DNA of 64,000 nt from Ferdinandcohnia humi_A (GCA_047608075.1 JBLKRX010000011.1:1-64000); one strand, 5' to 3'. Shown: positions 16,863 through 25,922, counted from the first letter of the stretch. A program made the numbers and translations. The notes: generated by a model not told the origin, from the sequence alone.

Positions 16863-17678
16863 TTATCGATAGAATGAATAGCTTACCTGGTGATAGCCGA
16901 ATTTTTTTGCTTCCATCTTCTGTTTCACTGGTCTTTTCTTTCGTATCGGTGGATTCGGATCTCGGTAGGAAGCGAATCGAAATTTACAATAGGTTAGAAG
17001 AAATATTTCTGGTAATGCCATTGCTAGAGAGTATTGTAAAATCACACTGTAGAAGGCTGCTTGGAACAGAGTGATAATTTCGCCAATCGACATGAAATAG
17101 TCTGTTCTTGCCTGATAAAAGGCCCAAGCGAGGAGAAGAAAAGCCAAAGCACCTACAACGCTAAGATAAATAAAAAACTCTTTTGTATGGAATAATCCTG
17201 GACCTTCCTTACGAAGCTTACCTTGGCGTACCCACACGGCCGCTCTGATTGAAAAGAATAATAAGGATAAAAAGCCTCCTATAAGGAAAACGAGGCCGAT
17301 CGTATTAAAAAAACCAGGTGCGAACCGGTCTTCAATTGAAAGAAAGTAGATTGGATAAAATTCAACTGACAACATTACGCAGAAGAGGCTTAATAGTATC
17401 GCTTGCATGCGCTGGTACTTATATATAGTACTCCTAAAGAGATACAATACTGCTGTTACAATCTGAATACCGAGGATAATAAGGTACACCGCATAAACCC
17501 TATCCCATATCGGGCTCGTAATAAAGGGGCTTGTTAATGCATTTGTAATAACCAATGTCATAATACCGCTAATAATCATCGACGCGAATAGGAAACCACT
17601 GATCGTTTCAGGGTTAAGCCTACTAAAAGTCGCAGTATGAATTTTATAAAAATCCTCTTCTCTACAATTTTTAAGCAT
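16863..17678 (-). CDS. Polytopic membrane protein, N-terminal part
   Basis: A 271-residue protein with six or seven hydrophobic segments and a good SD (GGAGGA) before ATG 17678. No known family was recognised. Its last 36 residues are hydrophilic and overlap a second open frame (16983 downward) that continues into the membrane protein at 16453-16806; a frameshift between about 16983 and 16950 would give a single protein of roughly 400 residues. It could be a real mutation, a programmed event or a sequencing error. Confidence 0.6.
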   Translation of the reverse strand: MLKNCREEDFYKIHTATFSRLNPETISGFLFASMIISGIMTLVITNALTSPFITSPIWDRVYAVYLIILGIQIVTAVLYLFRSTIYKYQRMQAILLSLFCVMLSVEFYPIYFLSIEDRFAPGFFNTIGLVFLIGGFLSLLFFSIRAAVWVRQGKLRKEGPGLFHTKEFFIYLSVVGALAFLLLAWAFYQARTDYFMSIGEIITLFQAAFYSVILQYSLAMALPEIFLLTYCKFRFASYRDPNPPIRKKRPVKQKMEAKKFGYHQVSYSFYR

Positions 17679-17863
17679 GGATCTTCCTCCATTGATTGAA
17701 TGTAAATGACTAAAACGGATGGGTTAAGCTTTACATTTCGTTCTAATTTGGAACAAAAGTGCCGCTCCCTCACATCTATTAAGATTATATTCTTATCATC
17801 CATTTCAAATATATAGGTAAATTGGCTGATAACACCTTTACGGATTAATCGCACACTGGGTTC

Positions 17864-17896
17864 CAAAAAAAGAAAACAAGTCTAATGACCTGTTTT
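17864..17896 (-). terminator. Terminator downstream of Opp-type permease pair
   Basis: AAAACAGGTC and GACTTGTTTT (minus strand) form a 10-bp stem with one GU pair and a 4-nt loop, followed by CTTTTTTT. It lies 300 bp after the permease genes and directly before the membrane protein gene. Confidence 0.8.
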
Positions 17897-18197
17897 TCCA
17901 CATGTGTAACAAATATTCTATTGCCTTGCTATTCAACCCTATTGTCAGAAATCCCTTCCCCGGAGAAACTAAACCTCACCTCCTTAACCGATTTGGTGTC
18001 AGGCACCGGAGAAAGACATTTGCGCGATTTGTCCATCCCTGGTGTCAGGCACCACCGAAAGACAATTGTTGTATTTTGTACATCTTAGGTGCCTGACACC
18101 AGAGAAATACAATGACACCAATTTGTACGCGTCAGGTGGACACTCTCCCTCTAACGCCATTGCCTTCTCCTCACTCTCATCCTTACCTCTCTGAGGT
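17897..18197. repeat. Intergenic region with GGTGTCAGGCACC repeats
   Basis: Three copies of an imperfect 13-bp palindrome: GGTGTCAGGCACC at 17995-18007 and 18041-18053, and the inverse GGTGCCTGACACC at 18088-18100. They are separated by related segments (GAGAAAGACA, ATTTGTCCAT) and followed by GTCAGGTGGACAC at 18130-18142. Related copies occur at 44561-44619, next to galT, so this is a dispersed repeat family. No gene is seen. Confidence 0.7.
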
Positions 18198-19094
18198 TTA
18201 TAGGTGGGCGTTTTCTTTTTTGTCGAAGTACTGGCGGAGGCCTTCACCTAATATGGTGAAAATGAATATGACGATTGTTATAGCTAGTGCTGGGAAAAGT
18301 GGTATCCAGAATGTTGTTAACATGTCACCACGAGATTCACCTAAGAAGGTTGCCCAGTTATAGCTCGTGTTTCGAAGTTCTCCCGTCCCGTATCCGGTTT
18401 GGACAAATTCCTGTGTCACAAATATATAAAACACCCCTAATTGTCCTAGTAACAGTGTCACTCGCCCTAAATCGATACAGAAGTTAGTTATGATTTGCGG
18501 TAGCAAATTCGGGATATAGTAGTTAATGAATAACCTGATTGGACTAACCCCTACCGTAACACCCGCTTCCACAAACTGACTTCTCGATAGGCGAATCGTT
18601 CGTTCTTGGATGATATATCCGACCCTCCCAACCTCTATTAACGCCAAAATAAGGATTGCCCAGAGCATTCGATGGTCACTGAATGTAAAGAAAGGCAACG
18701 AGATAAATAGAATCGCTGCAAAGATGATTGGTAGCCCCGAAGAAATCTGGTTCCACCACTGAAGCAACCAGTGAAACGGTCCCTTTCCTTTTACAGAGAG
18801 AAGTACAAGAATAAGTGCGACGACATACCGAATGACTGTAATAGAAACAATTAACTGCAGTGTATCTCTTGCCCCAACAATGATGACACTCAATAAGTCT
18901 CTACCCTCATGATCTGTACCTAAAAGAAATTCCTCTGAGGGTGGAAACGGAGCAGTTCGAATTTCCCCTTCCCCCATAATTACCCGCTGTCCCTCCATTC
19001 CTTTTTTCACAAATGGAAGCTCAGGACCTACGAAAGTAAGCAATACAAACAGGAGGAACAATATACCTCCAATGACTAGATTGTTATTTTTCAT
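18198..19094 (-). CDS. Opp/Dpp-type ABC permease, C subunit
   Basis: A 298-residue permease with five or six membrane helices. The periplasm-facing N-terminal segment has EEFLLGTDHEGRDLLSVII, the classical OppC/DppC signature, and the EAA-like coupling loop is ARTIRLSRSQFVEAGVTVGVSPIRLF. It should form the heterodimeric channel of an oligopeptide or nickel-type importer with the neighbouring B subunit. SD AGGAGG precedes ATG 19094. No ATPase or solute-binding protein lies nearby. Confidence 0.82.
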   Translation of the reverse strand: MKNNNLVIGGILFLLFVLLTFVGPELPFVKKGMEGQRVIMGEGEIRTAPFPPSEEFLLGTDHEGRDLLSVIIVGARDTLQLIVSITVIRYVVALILVLLSVKGKGPFHWLLQWWNQISSGLPIIFAAILFISLPFFTFSDHRMLWAILILALIEVGRVGYIIQERTIRLSRSQFVEAGVTVGVSPIRLFINYYIPNLLPQIITNFCIDLGRVTLLLGQLGVFYIFVTQEFVQTGYGTGELRNTSYNWATFLGESRGDMLTTFWIPLFPALAITIVIFIFTILGEGLRQYFDKKENAHL

Positions 19095-19105
19095 CGCGGT
19101 TCCTC

Positions 19106-20017
19106 CTACCGTGGATCTAGTTTTCTACTTATAAGCTGACTACCCAGTTGCACGAACAAAACAATGATCATAAACCCTATCCCATAGGCGATAATGACAC
19201 TTGGTTCGTATAAATTAAATTCAGCTCTGCCGACGAGAATTGTTCGTCTAAAATCGATGGCCTGGAACAACCGATAGGCAGCTCCGCGATAATCAAGTAA
19301 GTACTCAACAAATAAGAGATTCGATAAGATAAAGATTGTCATCGTTGGAACATTACTTAATATGGTGCTCATACAGTTTCGGAGCACATGCTTATATAAC
19401 ACAATTTTTTTCGTAAGTCCCTTTGCCTTCGCAACCTGTATGTATTGCTGACCAACCTCACCTAAAATAGCTGCCGAGGTAATCCTGCTTATGTACATGG
19501 CTGGATAGATTGATACCAAGAATGCAGGGAAAATAAAGTTATACCAGGCGTCATGCCCCATGATATTAAGGCCTCGGAAATTAAGGATAATAAACCACAT
19601 GATAAATAAGATGAGGAGAAAATCAGGAATTGATTGCAATACCCATGTTGTCCCATTCCCCAAAAAGTTTCTCTTTGTATGGCTATTCTGGAAATCAAAA
19701 ATTCCTTTTAGAATCCCAACAAAAAGACTGAGGATAAAAGCAGTCACAATGATTTTCAAACTACGGGTAAAATACACAAATACCTCTTGTTCAACTGGCT
19801 TTTTGTATCTTGTATCACCTAGTGATTTTTCATTGATCAAATGAGAGAAGAAACCTGATAGATTCTCCTTATACTTTGTCCACGAAAATTCATAAACCAC
19901 CTTTACCGTCTGTGCTCTTCCTTCCGCCCGTATTTCCGGTTCCCTCGGGAACAGTGCGACTAGAAGAAGTCCTACACAAACAATCACGAAAAGCAAAAAC
20001 GTCTTTATAATTTGCAT
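19106..20017 (-). CDS. Opp/Dpp-type ABC permease, B subunit
   Basis: A 303-residue permease. One N-terminal helix is followed by a large extracellular segment and five membrane helices; the coupling loop EVGQQYIQVAKAKGLTKKIVLYKHVLRN is the OppB/DppB EAA motif. The C subunit gene starts 11 bp downstream. A complete importer would need two ATPases and a binding protein, none of which is in this window next to it, so the pair is an orphan or uses shared ATPases. SD AAGGGGG before ATG 20017. Confidence 0.82.
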   Translation of the reverse strand: MQIIKTFLLFVIVCVGLLLVALFPREPEIRAEGRAQTVKVVYEFSWTKYKENLSGFFSHLINEKSLGDTRYKKPVEQEVFVYFTRSLKIIVTAFILSLFVGILKGIFDFQNSHTKRNFLGNGTTWVLQSIPDFLLILFIMWFIILNFRGLNIMGHDAWYNFIFPAFLVSIYPAMYISRITSAAILGEVGQQYIQVAKAKGLTKKIVLYKHVLRNCMSTILSNVPTMTIFILSNLLFVEYLLDYRGAAYRLFQAIDFRRTILVGRAEFNLYEPSVIIAYGIGFMIIVLFVQLGSQLISRKLDPR

Positions 20018-20246
20018 CGAAATGCCCCCTTCTTATATGTAATAAGTTTTTGCACGAGAATAGTCCCTAAGGCAAAGTGTAGACGACAACAATAAGAAGT
20101 AGGTTTCACTATTTATCACTTTTTTCTGAAATTTCAATATATGCTAGAGTTATGGATACTATAGGTCACAAAAAAACCATTATCGTAAACGGGGTAGTTT
20201 TAGGGACTAAAATATTCAACATATTTTGGAGTGTTTTCCTGTAATA

Positions 20247-20278
20247 TAAAAAGCGCCTCTTTAAAGAGCCGCCTTTAT
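20247..20278 (-). terminator. Terminator of manganese catalase gene
   Basis: A perfect self-complementary core CTCTTTAAAGAG is extended to a stem of about 14 bp with one mismatch and followed by a T run on the minus strand. It overlaps the end of the catalase gene. The 20018-20246 interval shows no gene. Confidence 0.85.
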
Positions 20279-21129
20279 TTGTTTAAATCTTGTATACCGG
20301 GACTATGTTCATTTGGCATTTCAGGTAGTACAGGAACCGGATGACCTTCTGGAGGTGGAACTACTTGAAGAGTACCATCATCTCTACTAGGAGACTCACC
20401 TTGAAAGATTTGACCTATCAAAGTTTCATCCAACCTAAAATTAAATTGAGCATTATGGAATCCCATCTCGATATATTTTCTACATTCCGGATACTTATTA
20501 ATATCATAATTTGGTACTGGGAAGATTTTTGCCCAATCTACACCAAGGGTTTCTAAAGCTTTTGCAAATGCATTTTGATGAGCATTATCACGTACAATCA
20601 AGAAAGCCAGGGTTTCTCTAAACGTTTTATTTGAACTCATTTCATATATTCTAGACTTTTGAAGGACACCAGTTGATTCTAATACAAGATTATCTAATAA
20701 ATCACTAATTAAATTTCCGTGGCTATATACATAGTTTCCATTCCACGGATTACCCGCAGCATCCACTGGGAGTGAGCTTTGCGCCCCCATAATAAAGTGA
20801 TGAGGATTTGCATGCTTGATCGCTTCCTCCAAAGGAGCACCTGTACTCCCACCAGCACCTACTGCTTCTTCTCCAGAACCATTTAATAATTGATTTATTG
20901 TTGTTTGAACAAGTTCCACATGGCTTATTTCCTCGAGGAAAACACCTCTTATTAGATCACGGTACTGCTTTTGATTTCCACGAAAGTTAGAACTTTGAAA
21001 GAAAAATTGCATCATCGTTCTCATTTCGCCAAACCTTCCACCTAAAGTTTCTTGAAGTACCTTGGCTGCAGAAGGATCTGGTTTATCAGGTACAATCATA
21101 TTAATCAAATCTTCTTTATAAAAATACAT
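20275..21129 (-). CDS. Manganese catalase
   Basis: A 284-residue non-haem (di-manganese) catalase, decomposing hydrogen peroxide in the cytoplasm or spore. The di-metal ligands are in a four-helix bundle: the ExxH-type motif in LEEISHVELV and the C-terminal pair in LVLESTGVLQKSRIYEM and VRDNAHQNAF. GGRFGEMRTMMQFFFQSSNFRG is typical of the family. ATG 21129 follows SD GGAGGA; an upstream in-frame ATG would add 59 unrelated residues and has no SD. Relatives in Bacillus include YdbD and the spore-coat CotJC. Monocistronic. Confidence 0.9.
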   Translation of the reverse strand: MYFYKEDLINMIVPDKPDPSAAKVLQETLGGRFGEMRTMMQFFFQSSNFRGNQKQYRDLIRGVFLEEISHVELVQTTINQLLNGSGEEAVGAGGSTGAPLEEAIKHANPHHFIMGAQSSLPVDAAGNPWNGNYVYSHGNLISDLLDNLVLESTGVLQKSRIYEMSSNKTFRETLAFLIVRDNAHQNAFAKALETLGVDWAKIFPVPNYDINKYPECRKYIEMGFHNAQFNFRLDETLIGQIFQGESPSRDDGTLQVVPPPEGHPVPVLPEMPNEHSPGIQDLNK

Positions 21130-21583
21130 ACCCTTCCTCCATTGCAAGTTGTTGTTTACCATACTTACTATTTGATTAAAGACAAGAAAATATCCTTTTA
21201 TGGAATTAATCAATAATTTTCCAGAGAATAGTAAACCCAGTGTCGAATTGGGAATCATATATGTAGCATTTCCTCCTAATGAGGCTAGTGGAATACAGTG
21301 CAGCAAGTTTTAAATCTTAAATCGGGATATTTGGTAGGGATTCTGTTAAGTTGTGGCAGAAAAAAATGAAATTCTACAATTTTTTGAAACAAAATCAATT
21401 CAACAGCGTCTTTACTATTTGAAGAGAAAGATGGCTCTGACTTTATAAAAGAGTTTATCCATAGGTTTAATGTTCTTTTGATCAAAATTGTACAAAGGAA
21501 TTCTACCTTTTTTAGGTGTGAGGCACGGACCAGTTACTTTTGGAATAAGGATTTCAAATTATATGTATAGGCGGTGGAGATTT
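21130..21583. other. Intergenic region, possible partial repeat
   Basis: No gene between the divergent catalase and GNAT genes. A variant of the GGTGTCAGGCACC repeat (AGGTGTGAGGCACGGACC, 21514-21531) lies about 50 bp upstream of the GNAT start. Frames open through 21130-21306 extend the catalase but look non-coding. Confidence 0.4.
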
Positions 21584-22096
21584 ATGAACAACAGTCCAAT
21601 TGTTGTAAAATACTCAAATGAATACCAAGCTCAAGTGGTAGATTTAATACTTCAGATCCAGCAACAAGAATACAATATTAATATAACGAAGGAGGACCAA
21701 CCTGATTTATTTACCATAGAAGATTTTTATCAGATTGGGAACGGGAATTTTTGGGTTGCTCTTTATGAAGGAAAAGTAGTTGGTACAATTAGTCTATTAG
21801 ACATAGGTAACCAACAGGTTGCGTTAAGAAAGATGTTTGTAGACAAGAATTACCGTGGACCAACTTACAAAACAGCAAGTCATTTATTACATAATTCTTT
21901 AGAATGGGCAAAAATAATGTCCGTTGATTCTGTGTACCTTGGTACAACACCACAATTTTTAGCAGCTCATAGATTTTATGAGAAGAATGGATTTGTTACT
22001 ATCATGTCAGAAGAATTACCTGATAGTTTCCCAGTGTTAAAGATCGATAAAAAGTTCTACAAGTACACAGTTGATTTACAACAAAAGTACTCCTAA
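21584..22096 (+). CDS. GNAT family N-acetyltransferase
   Basis: A 170-residue GNAT enzyme. Motif A region VALRKMFVDKNYRGPTYKTASHLLHNSLEWAK shows the R-x-x-G-type acetyl-CoA loop in a somewhat diverged form (NYRGPTYKTA), followed by SVYLGTTPQFLAAHRFYEKNGF, a clear motif B. ATG 21584 has SD GGTGGAG 4 nt upstream. Substrate unknown. The gene is divergent from manganese catalase and monocistronic. Confidence 0.8.
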   Translation: MNNSPIVVKYSNEYQAQVVDLILQIQQQEYNINITKEDQPDLFTIEDFYQIGNGNFWVALYEGKVVGTISLLDIGNQQVALRKMFVDKNYRGPTYKTASHLLHNSLEWAKIMSVDSVYLGTTPQFLAAHRFYEKNGFVTIMSEELPDSFPVLKIDKKFYKYTVDLQQKYS

Positions 22097-22135
22097 ATAA
22101 ATACCGAGTTGCTTTACAAATAGTGTGTTTTTTCC

Positions 22136-22171
22136 CTAAAAAGTACCCCGTTACTTCTTTCGAAACGGGGT
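22136..22171 (-). terminator. Terminator of the ABC/two-component operon
   Basis: ACCCCGTT (22145-22152) pairs with AACGGGGT (22164-22171); on the minus strand the stem is followed by ACTTTTTAG. It ends the histidine kinase gene. Confidence 0.7.
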
Positions 22172-22248
22172 CGGTTATTGAAGAGTAAAATAACTGCTTA
22201 CCATTTCAAGTAAGCAAGTTTATTATTTCAACAGTAAGTAACAAATCA

Positions 22249-23157
22249 TTACGTTTGATTTTTATTGATTGGAAGGTGAATAGTAAGAATGAACCAATTA
22301 TCATTCAGCTCTGCATCCATTTTTCCATTCATTTTTTCAACTAATTTTTTTGATAGATAAAGGCCTAATCCACTAGATTCAGTGTTCGTTCTACTGGCGA
22401 CTTCTGTATAGAAACGCATAAATACTTTTTCAACGGCAACTTTACTATCTGGTTTGATGTCATTTTTAACACTAAAAACTAGATAGTTTTCTTCGTTCCT
22501 ATAACTGATAAACGCTTTACTTTTAGCATAACGAAGTATATTTTGAACGATATTTTGGATGACACGTATAAGCATTAAGTTGTCTGCAATAATTTGACGT
22601 TCATTTGGTTGTTCGGGAAATTGAAGTTCAATTTTCTTTTCCTCAAATTGTTCATAAAAGGACAAGAAGATTTCTTCAACTAAGTTGGAGAAAGAAATCG
22701 AAGATAATACTATTTCTTTTTGATTCGTTTCAATGCGTGCCAAGTCATAAAAGTGATCGCTCATTTCAAGCAGACGTTTGACAGAGTGTTCAATCATTTT
22801 TAGATAGTGCGACCTCTTCGTTTCATCAGTGGCCGCATGTAAGAGTTGAACATAGCCATTGATGGACGTGAGTGGTGTCCGTAAATCATGAGAGAGCCCC
22901 GCGATTGATAACTTCACGTTCTCTTCCATCTGTTTTGCTTGGCGATTTTTTTCTTCAAAGGCATCGATCATTTGATTCAATTCATCTAGTAAATCCAGCA
23001 ATGTCTTCTCACGAAAATCAAGAGACAGCCTGCTACCAAAGCTGGAACGAGTTGGAAGCCCTTTGATCTCATGTTTCAATTTCCTTAGTTCTCGTTTTAA
23101 GAAGTAAATATAAAGAAGAAGCGCCAATGCTAGGAAAACAAATATCCAGCCCCACAT
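22249..23157 (-). CDS. Sensor histidine kinase
   Basis: A 302-residue membrane-anchored kinase with a single N-terminal helix (residues 2-20) and no extracellular sensor loop. The HisKA box is LSIAGLSHDLRTPLTSI with phospho-acceptor His90; the N box (IQNIVQNILRYAKS) and G2 box (SSGLGLYLSKKLVEKM) of the ATPase domain follow. Such short sensors usually act with an ABC exporter. It is the last gene of a unit ATPase-permease-regulator-kinase. ATG 23157 was chosen because GGGG lies 10 nt upstream; a dispersed repeat ends 20 bp before it. Confidence 0.85.
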   Translation of the reverse strand: MWGWIFVFLALALLLYIYFLKRELRKLKHEIKGLPTRSSFGSRLSLDFREKTLLDLLDELNQMIDAFEEKNRQAKQMEENVKLSIAGLSHDLRTPLTSINGYVQLLHAATDETKRSHYLKMIEHSVKRLLEMSDHFYDLARIETNQKEIVLSSISFSNLVEEIFLSFYEQFEEKKIELQFPEQPNERQIIADNLMLIRVIQNIVQNILRYAKSKAFISYRNEENYLVFSVKNDIKPDSKVAVEKVFMRFYTEVASRTNTESSGLGLYLSKKLVEKMNGKMDAELNDNWFILTIHLPINKNQT

Positions 23158-23176
23158 AACATTCACGCCCCTTTCG

Positions 23177-23402
23177 ATCAAATGCGCTTTATTTGCGTCC
23201 GATTTTTTTCAAACTTGCTCGATAAAGTGAAACTTCAATCTGGGGGCTTTTATCTACAGATTGTTAGCTGAACCAATCGGGCAGTTGCCCATGGGGCTTA
23301 ATGTCAGTTGGTGCGGGAAAAATTCCCCTTGAAAAATCGTGGCATCCGCCAGAGGCTTTACCTTTATTCAGCAGGGGTTCGAACCCCTATTGAATAAAGT
23401 TA
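23177..23402 (-). repeat. Composite dispersed repeat, copy 1
   Basis: About 226 bp filling the gap between response regulator and kinase genes. Read on the minus strand it begins with TAACTTTATTCA, in which TAA is the response regulator's stop codon, and ends with GCATTTGAT just before the kinase RBS. It contains the shared blocks GCCTCTGGCGGATGCC, GGGCAACTGCC, CCCGATTGGTTCA and GAAGTTTCACTTTATCGAGC. See copies at 24095, 33558, 36656, 42415 and 49353. Confidence 0.8.
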
Positions 23403-24071
23403 ATCAAATTTGAAGCCTATGCCCCATACCGTTTTAATATAGCTTGTATGATCTGAGTTGAGTTTATTTCGTAAATTACTGATATGCATGTTAATCGTTT
23501 TATCACTATCAAAAAATGGCTCATTCCAAACACTTTCATAAATATTGGCACGACTGAATACTTTTTGAGGATTTTCTAGAAAAAGTAGAAGGATTGCATA
23601 TTCGCGTCCAGTCAGATGAAGCGTGTGGTCATTAATCTTCACTTCACGCGTGTCTAAATTGACGCTAATATTCTTATAATGAATTGCTTTCATACTACTG
23701 CCGGAAGCCTTTGATGCATGACGTAATTGAATCTGAATTCGTGCAAGCAGCTCCTTCACATCAAAAGGCTTTATGATGTAATCATCTGCCCCATTCGTCA
23801 AAAGGTCTAGTTTCGAATTTTGGTCAATTTTTGCTGATATTACAATCACAGGTACAGTTGAGTTATGTCGAATCTCCTGAAGAAATTCTTCTCCATTCAT
23901 CCCCGGAAGCATCAAATCTAAGAGAACTATATCTACCTGATTTTGTTCAAATAGCAATTTCCCTTCAGTCCCTGAGTATGCACTTAATGTTTTAAAACCA
24001 TGTAGATCTAATGTTTCTTTGATTAGTGAATGAATTGTCATATCGTCTTCAATGATTAATATCGTTGCCAT
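23400..24071 (-). CDS. OmpR-type response regulator
   Basis: A 223-residue two-component regulator. The receiver domain has acidic residues at IIEDD, the phospho-acceptor Asp52 in LLDLMLPG and Lys in YIIKPFD; the C-terminal winged helix (LTGREYAILLLFLENPQKVFSRANIYESVWN ... INMHISNLRNKL) is of the OmpR/PhoB type. It should be phosphorylated by the kinase encoded downstream and regulate the ABC exporter upstream. Its TAA stop coincides with the first bases of a dispersed repeat. Confidence 0.9.
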   Translation of the reverse strand: MATILIIEDDMTIHSLIKETLDLHGFKTLSAYSGTEGKLLFEQNQVDIVLLDLMLPGMNGEEFLQEIRHNSTVPVIVISAKIDQNSKLDLLTNGADDYIIKPFDVKELLARIQIQLRHASKASGSSMKAIHYKNISVNLDTREVKINDHTLHLTGREYAILLLFLENPQKVFSRANIYESVWNEPFFDSDKTINMHISNLRNKLNSDHTSYIKTVWGIGFKFD

Positions 24072-24094
24072 AACTATCGACCTACTTTATCCCG

Positions 24095-24236
24095 CATTAA
24101 CTGGCAGTAGGACCCCCACTTCAAGATTTCATGGAAATCCAAAGAAATATAAATGGGGGCACTGCCAGTAAAAGCCCGATTGGTTCAACTAACATCAAGT
24201 GGAAAATGAAGACCTCCCCACTGAATGAAGTTTCAC
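24095..24236 (+). repeat. Composite dispersed repeat, copy 2 (partial)
   Basis: About 140 bp between the ABC permease and response regulator genes. It shares the blocks AACTGGCAG, ACTGCCAGTAAA, GCCCGATTGGTTCAACTAAC and GAAGTTTCACTTTA with the other copies but lies antisense to the operon and lacks the TTTATTCAGC end. Its edge coincides with the TGA stop of the permease gene. Confidence 0.7.
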
Positions 24237-25012
24237 TTTATGTCTGTTCGTTTAAAAATTAGTATTCCTAAAGTTGATGATAACACGATTGTGATGAGAC
24301 TTACCATTATCATTTCAGGAAATTGCGTGATATCCGCTGGTCTTGCGAAATCTGAATAGAATAAGAAGGATTCGGTATACCAGTTAGTTACATACTTAAA
24401 ATGTTTGGTTTGTTGAAAAATTCCAGCACCAAAACCTGTGCCAATTGTATAAAGAAAACTCCAAATAAGTGAGATACCACTATTTTTTGAAAGGAAACTA
24501 ATCATCACATAGATCGAAACATTTGCCAAAATTAATAAATAAAGAGTACTGAAAGATTTTATAGCAAAGCTAAAGTAATCGCTAATTCCAGCAACATCAC
24601 CAAAGCCAAACACTACTGAAAAACTTATCATACCAATTGCTGTCATTACGATTACACCAACGAGAGATAGCAGCGCGGAAATCACAAATTTCGACAGATA
24701 ATAATGAGTTCGAATACGACCTAATGAAAGTGCATTTCGTATTGTTCCATTTTGAAATTCTTCACCAATAAAGAAGCTGATAAAAGCGCTCATGACGAGT
24801 AAAATCGTTAATCCATTTTTCTCAATCATCAGAATACCTGTCGCTCCATTGATGACTGTATCAATTGCTTGGACGAGTTTTGTTCCATAATGTACGGTTA
24901 TTTTACTATTTATACTTTGATAGATAGGAAGCAATGATAAAATACCTAGGACAATCCATAGTTTTTTACTTCGAAATAATTTGATTCTTTCAGCTGTTAA
25001 AAGATTAAGCAT
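24233..25012 (-). CDS. ABC-2 type exporter permease
   Basis: A 259-residue membrane protein with six hydrophobic segments, starting MLNLLTAERIKLFRSKKLW, a start pattern typical of bacitracin/lantibiotic-immunity permeases (BcrB/LanE-type). It overlaps the ATPase gene by 8 bp, implying translational coupling. With that ATPase it should export or exclude an amphipathic compound, commonly an antimicrobial peptide. The specific ligand is not evident. Confidence 0.82.
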   Translation of the reverse strand: MLNLLTAERIKLFRSKKLWIVLGILSLLPIYQSINSKITVHYGTKLVQAIDTVINGATGILMIEKNGLTILLVMSAFISFFIGEEFQNGTIRNALSLGRIRTHYYLSKFVISALLSLVGVIVMTAIGMISFSVVFGFGDVAGISDYFSFAIKSFSTLYLLILANVSIYVMISFLSKNSGISLIWSFLYTIGTGFGAGIFQQTKHFKYVTNWYTESFLFYSDFARPADITQFPEMIMVSLITIVLSSTLGILIFKRTDIK

Positions 25013-25922
25013 GAGTGGTTCCCCCTGTTAATTGCAAGAAATAATCTTCTAGTTTTTGTCTAGTTGTCCCAATTCGAGTAACGTTCACGTTAGCTAAGAC
25101 TAATGAACGGTTGATATTGGCAACATCATCTAATTGATCGTAGATATTAATTTCAGTTCCATTGATGACTTCATAATCCCTTATCCCCAATTCGTCTAGT
25201 ACGACGACTGCTTGTTGAACTTCAGTTGTTTCTAATTCAATGTATTGACGAGTTACGGATGCCAACTCTTCCCGTGAAAGTTCACTAATGAGATTTCCAT
25301 CATGCAAAATACCGTAATGTGTAGCCACCTGTGAAAGCTCATCAAGCAAATGACTTGATAGTAATACAGTGATACCACGTTCAGTTACCAATCGTTGTAT
25401 GATTTCACGCATTTCAACAATTCCTGAAGGATCAAGACCGTTTGTCGGCTCGTCTAAGATTAAAAACTCAGGATTTGTTATAAGTGTTGAGGCAATCGCT
25501 AAACGTTGGCGCATTCCTAAAGAGAAGTTTTTGACTTTCTTCTTACCTGTATTACTAATGTTCATTAAGCGAAGTAAATCATCTATCTCTCGTTCACTTA
25601 CACCACCGTTTGCCGCTTGTACCTGCAGATTCTCTCGAGACGTTAAATCTGGATAAAGTGCTGGTGTTTCGATGGATTGCCCCATTTTCCTTCGTGCCTG
25701 TTGCAATCCCTTCATACCGGTTTCCCCAAAAAGTTCGATGTCACCCTCGTCGATGGTGATTAACCCCATGATGGTGCGTATGAATGTCGATTTTCCTGCG
25801 CCATTCTCCCCGATTAAGCCATAAATCATACCTCGTTTAATTTCGATAGATACTTTATCGAGTGCTTTGTGTTTGCCATATATTTTTGAAATGTTGGTTG
25901 CTTTAAGTATCGTTTCCGACAT
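25005..25922 (-). CDS. ABC exporter ATP-binding protein
   Basis: A 305-residue ATPase. Walker A is GENGAGKST, signature NFSLGMRQRLAIA, Walker B EFLILDEPTNGLDPSG, and the switch His is in LLSSHLLDEL. The C-terminal domain after about 215 is that of BcrA-type exporters. It heads the operon ATPase-permease-response regulator-histidine kinase on the minus strand, an arrangement usual for peptide-antibiotic detoxification modules. SD AAAGGATG precedes ATG 25922. Confidence 0.88.
   Translation of the reverse strand: MSETILKATNISKIYGKHKALDKVSIEIKRGMIYGLIGENGAGKSTFIRTIMGLITIDEGDIELFGETGMKGLQQARRKMGQSIETPALYPDLTSRENLQVQAANGGVSEREIDDLLRLMNISNTGKKKVKNFSLGMRQRLAIASTLITNPEFLILDEPTNGLDPSGIVEMREIIQRLVTERGITVLLSSHLLDELSQVATHYGILHDGNLISELSREELASVTRQYIELETTEVQQAVVVLDELGIRDYEVINGTEINIYDQLDDVANINRSLVLANVNVTRIGTTRQKLEDYFLQLTGGTTHA

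Noticed and set aside
17576..17866. A 96-codon minus-strand ORF
   Set aside because: It overlaps the well-supported start of the membrane protein at 17678 by about 100 bp in another frame, has no good SD and matches no family I know.
21130..21306. 59-residue N-terminal extension of manganese catalase
   Set aside because: No SD upstream, no resemblance to catalase, and a strong SD sits directly before ATG 21129.
23177..23402. tRNA-like sequence (GGGGTTCGAACCCC)
   Set aside because: The T-arm-like hairpin belongs to the dispersed repeat; no acceptor stem or anticodon arm can be formed.
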